A DNA stretch of 40,348 nucleotides, from positions 1 through 40,348 of the forward strand of contig CAKZKQ010000439.1 in the NCBI GenBank assembly GCA_937123825.1, given 5' to 3'. Under the pieces are notes generated by a model, which was not told the origin of the DNA, did no database searches, and saw nothing but the letters and a program-made list of their open reading frames with translations. Source of the stretch: an uncultured Pseudomonadota bacterium. GTDB lineage: Bacteria; Myxococcota_A; Bradymonadia; Bradymonadales; GCA-2716585. Positions 39,888 to 40,348 of the stretch are shown one piece after another. The translations under genes were made by a program, and so were the position numbers. Position 1 is the first letter of the stretch; each line of letters begins with the position of its first letter.

Positions 39888-40348
39888 CCGGGGGCGAGAG
39901 CCACCGGGTCTGGTCGCTGATCGTGACCATTTTCGGGGATCTCGCCCGGCAAGAACGGGACCGGATCAGCGGCGCGGCGCTGACGCGGCTTGTTGGCATG
40001 ATGGGCGTGGAACCCGAAGCGATGCGCGTGGCCCTGTTCCGCCTGCGCAAGGATGGCTGGATCGACAGTGTCCGCGAAGGGCGGGGCAGCCTGCATTTCC
40101 TGACCCCCATGGGGCGCAGGCAAAGTGCCGAGGCCAGTCCCCGGATCTACGACTCACAGCGTGGCTTTCCGGTCCGCTGGCATATTCTGATTTCTGGCAG
40201 CGGCGAGCAGCCCGGGCGAAGTCAGCTGGAAAGCTATCTGCTGACCGGGGATTACCTGCCGGTCGGATCGCAGGTGGTCATCGGGCCGGGGCCATTGCCG
40301 GCTGAACTCAACGGGCTGCTCGGGGCAGAGCCGGACCGTCTTTCGGTG
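39842..40348 (+). CDS. PaaX-family transcriptional repressor, partial (3' end outside window)
   Basis: 169 codons from ATG 39842 to the right edge, with no stop. The N-terminal winged helix (VWSLIVTIFGDLARQERDRI, then ALTRLVGMMGVEPEAMRVAL, FRLRKDGWI, GRGSLHFLTPMG) is that of PaaX, the phenylacetyl-CoA-responsive repressor of paa genes. The middle domain begins at YDSQRGFPVRWHILIS. It overlaps the end of the paaZ fragment by 46 bases, as expected for a paa cluster. Codon use and protein style resemble Rhodobacterales and differ from the rest of the window. Confidence 0.8.
   Translation, partial: METESQTFRDAAALLTGGESHRVWSLIVTIFGDLARQERDRISGAALTRLVGMMGVEPEAMRVALFRLRKDGWIDSVREGRGSLHFLTPMGRRQSAEASPRIYDSQRGFPVRWHILISGSGEQPGRSQLESYLLTGDYLPVGSQVVIGPGPLPAELNGLLGAEPDRLSV

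Overview
The window reads as chromosomal DNA of a GC-rich Gram-negative bacterium of the Myxococcota / former Deltaproteobacteria type (Bradymonadales-like is my best guess). The signs are two large secreted proteins ending in Cys / hydrophobic / Arg-cluster tails of the MYXO-CTERM kind, many lipoproteins, a thrombospondin type-3 repeat protein, several multidomain sensor kinases, and a second RbfA-like protein. The last ~950 bases do not fit: they carry a headless PaaZ-type hydratase domain and a PaaX-type regulator with alphaproteobacterial flavour. They look like either an assembly join or a recent foreign insertion.

Layout. 1-2946 (minus): two coupled sensor kinases, a REC-histidine kinase followed by a GAF-histidine kinase whose tail holds two receiver-like domains without the usual catalytic residues; the second gene runs off the left edge. 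3166-7068 (minus): secreted LamG / Ig-like / 21x TSP3 protein with a sorting tail. 7069-7931: gene-free and repeat-rich. 7932-11500 (minus): a DUF4132-like protein, an unrecognised 334-residue protein and a small C2HC zinc-binding protein, with a palindromic repeat element inserted between the first two. 11886-14051 (minus): PAS-PAS hybrid histidine kinase. 14355-14819 (minus): RbfA-like protein. 14820-16189: gene-poor repeats. 16190-16660 (plus): a paralogue of the C2HC protein. 17272-20203 (minus): UDP-glucuronate decarboxylase, maleylacetoacetate isomerase and 4-hydroxyphenylpyruvate dioxygenase. 20572-23683 (plus): an HNH protein and a trypsin-like lipoprotein with two PPC-like domains. 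23751-24661 (minus): a membrane protein and a small Cys-containing exported protein. 24881-27352 (plus): three tandem paralogous Cys-rich lipoproteins. 27374-29424 (minus): an ornithine cyclodeaminase-family enzyme and an AraC/GyrI-like regulator. 29608-35598 (plus): a 1996-residue secreted protein with a sorting tail. 35804-37225 (plus): a radical SAM enzyme and a small membrane protein. 37226-38217: repeats. 38218-39300 (plus): a nucleoside hydrolase. 39372-40348: the paaZ fragment and partial paaX.

How the genes work together. Two of the three tyrosine/homogentisate enzymes here (maiA, hpd) sit behind a nucleotide-sugar decarboxylase in one likely transcript; homogentisate dioxygenase and fumarylacetoacetase are not in the window. 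Much of the rest is cell-surface or secreted (two sorting-tail proteins, the protease and three Cys-rich lipoproteins) plus signalling.

Most notable. The intergenic DNA carries several families of structured repeats whose copies differ by compensatory base changes: a ~250 bp element with three hairpins (7580-7760 and 37443-37690), and a palindromic family with ATACCAAAATG ends, two of which overlap or abut the stop codons of maiA and hpd. The paired C2HC proteins and the tandem Cys-repeat lipoproteins are families I do not recognise.
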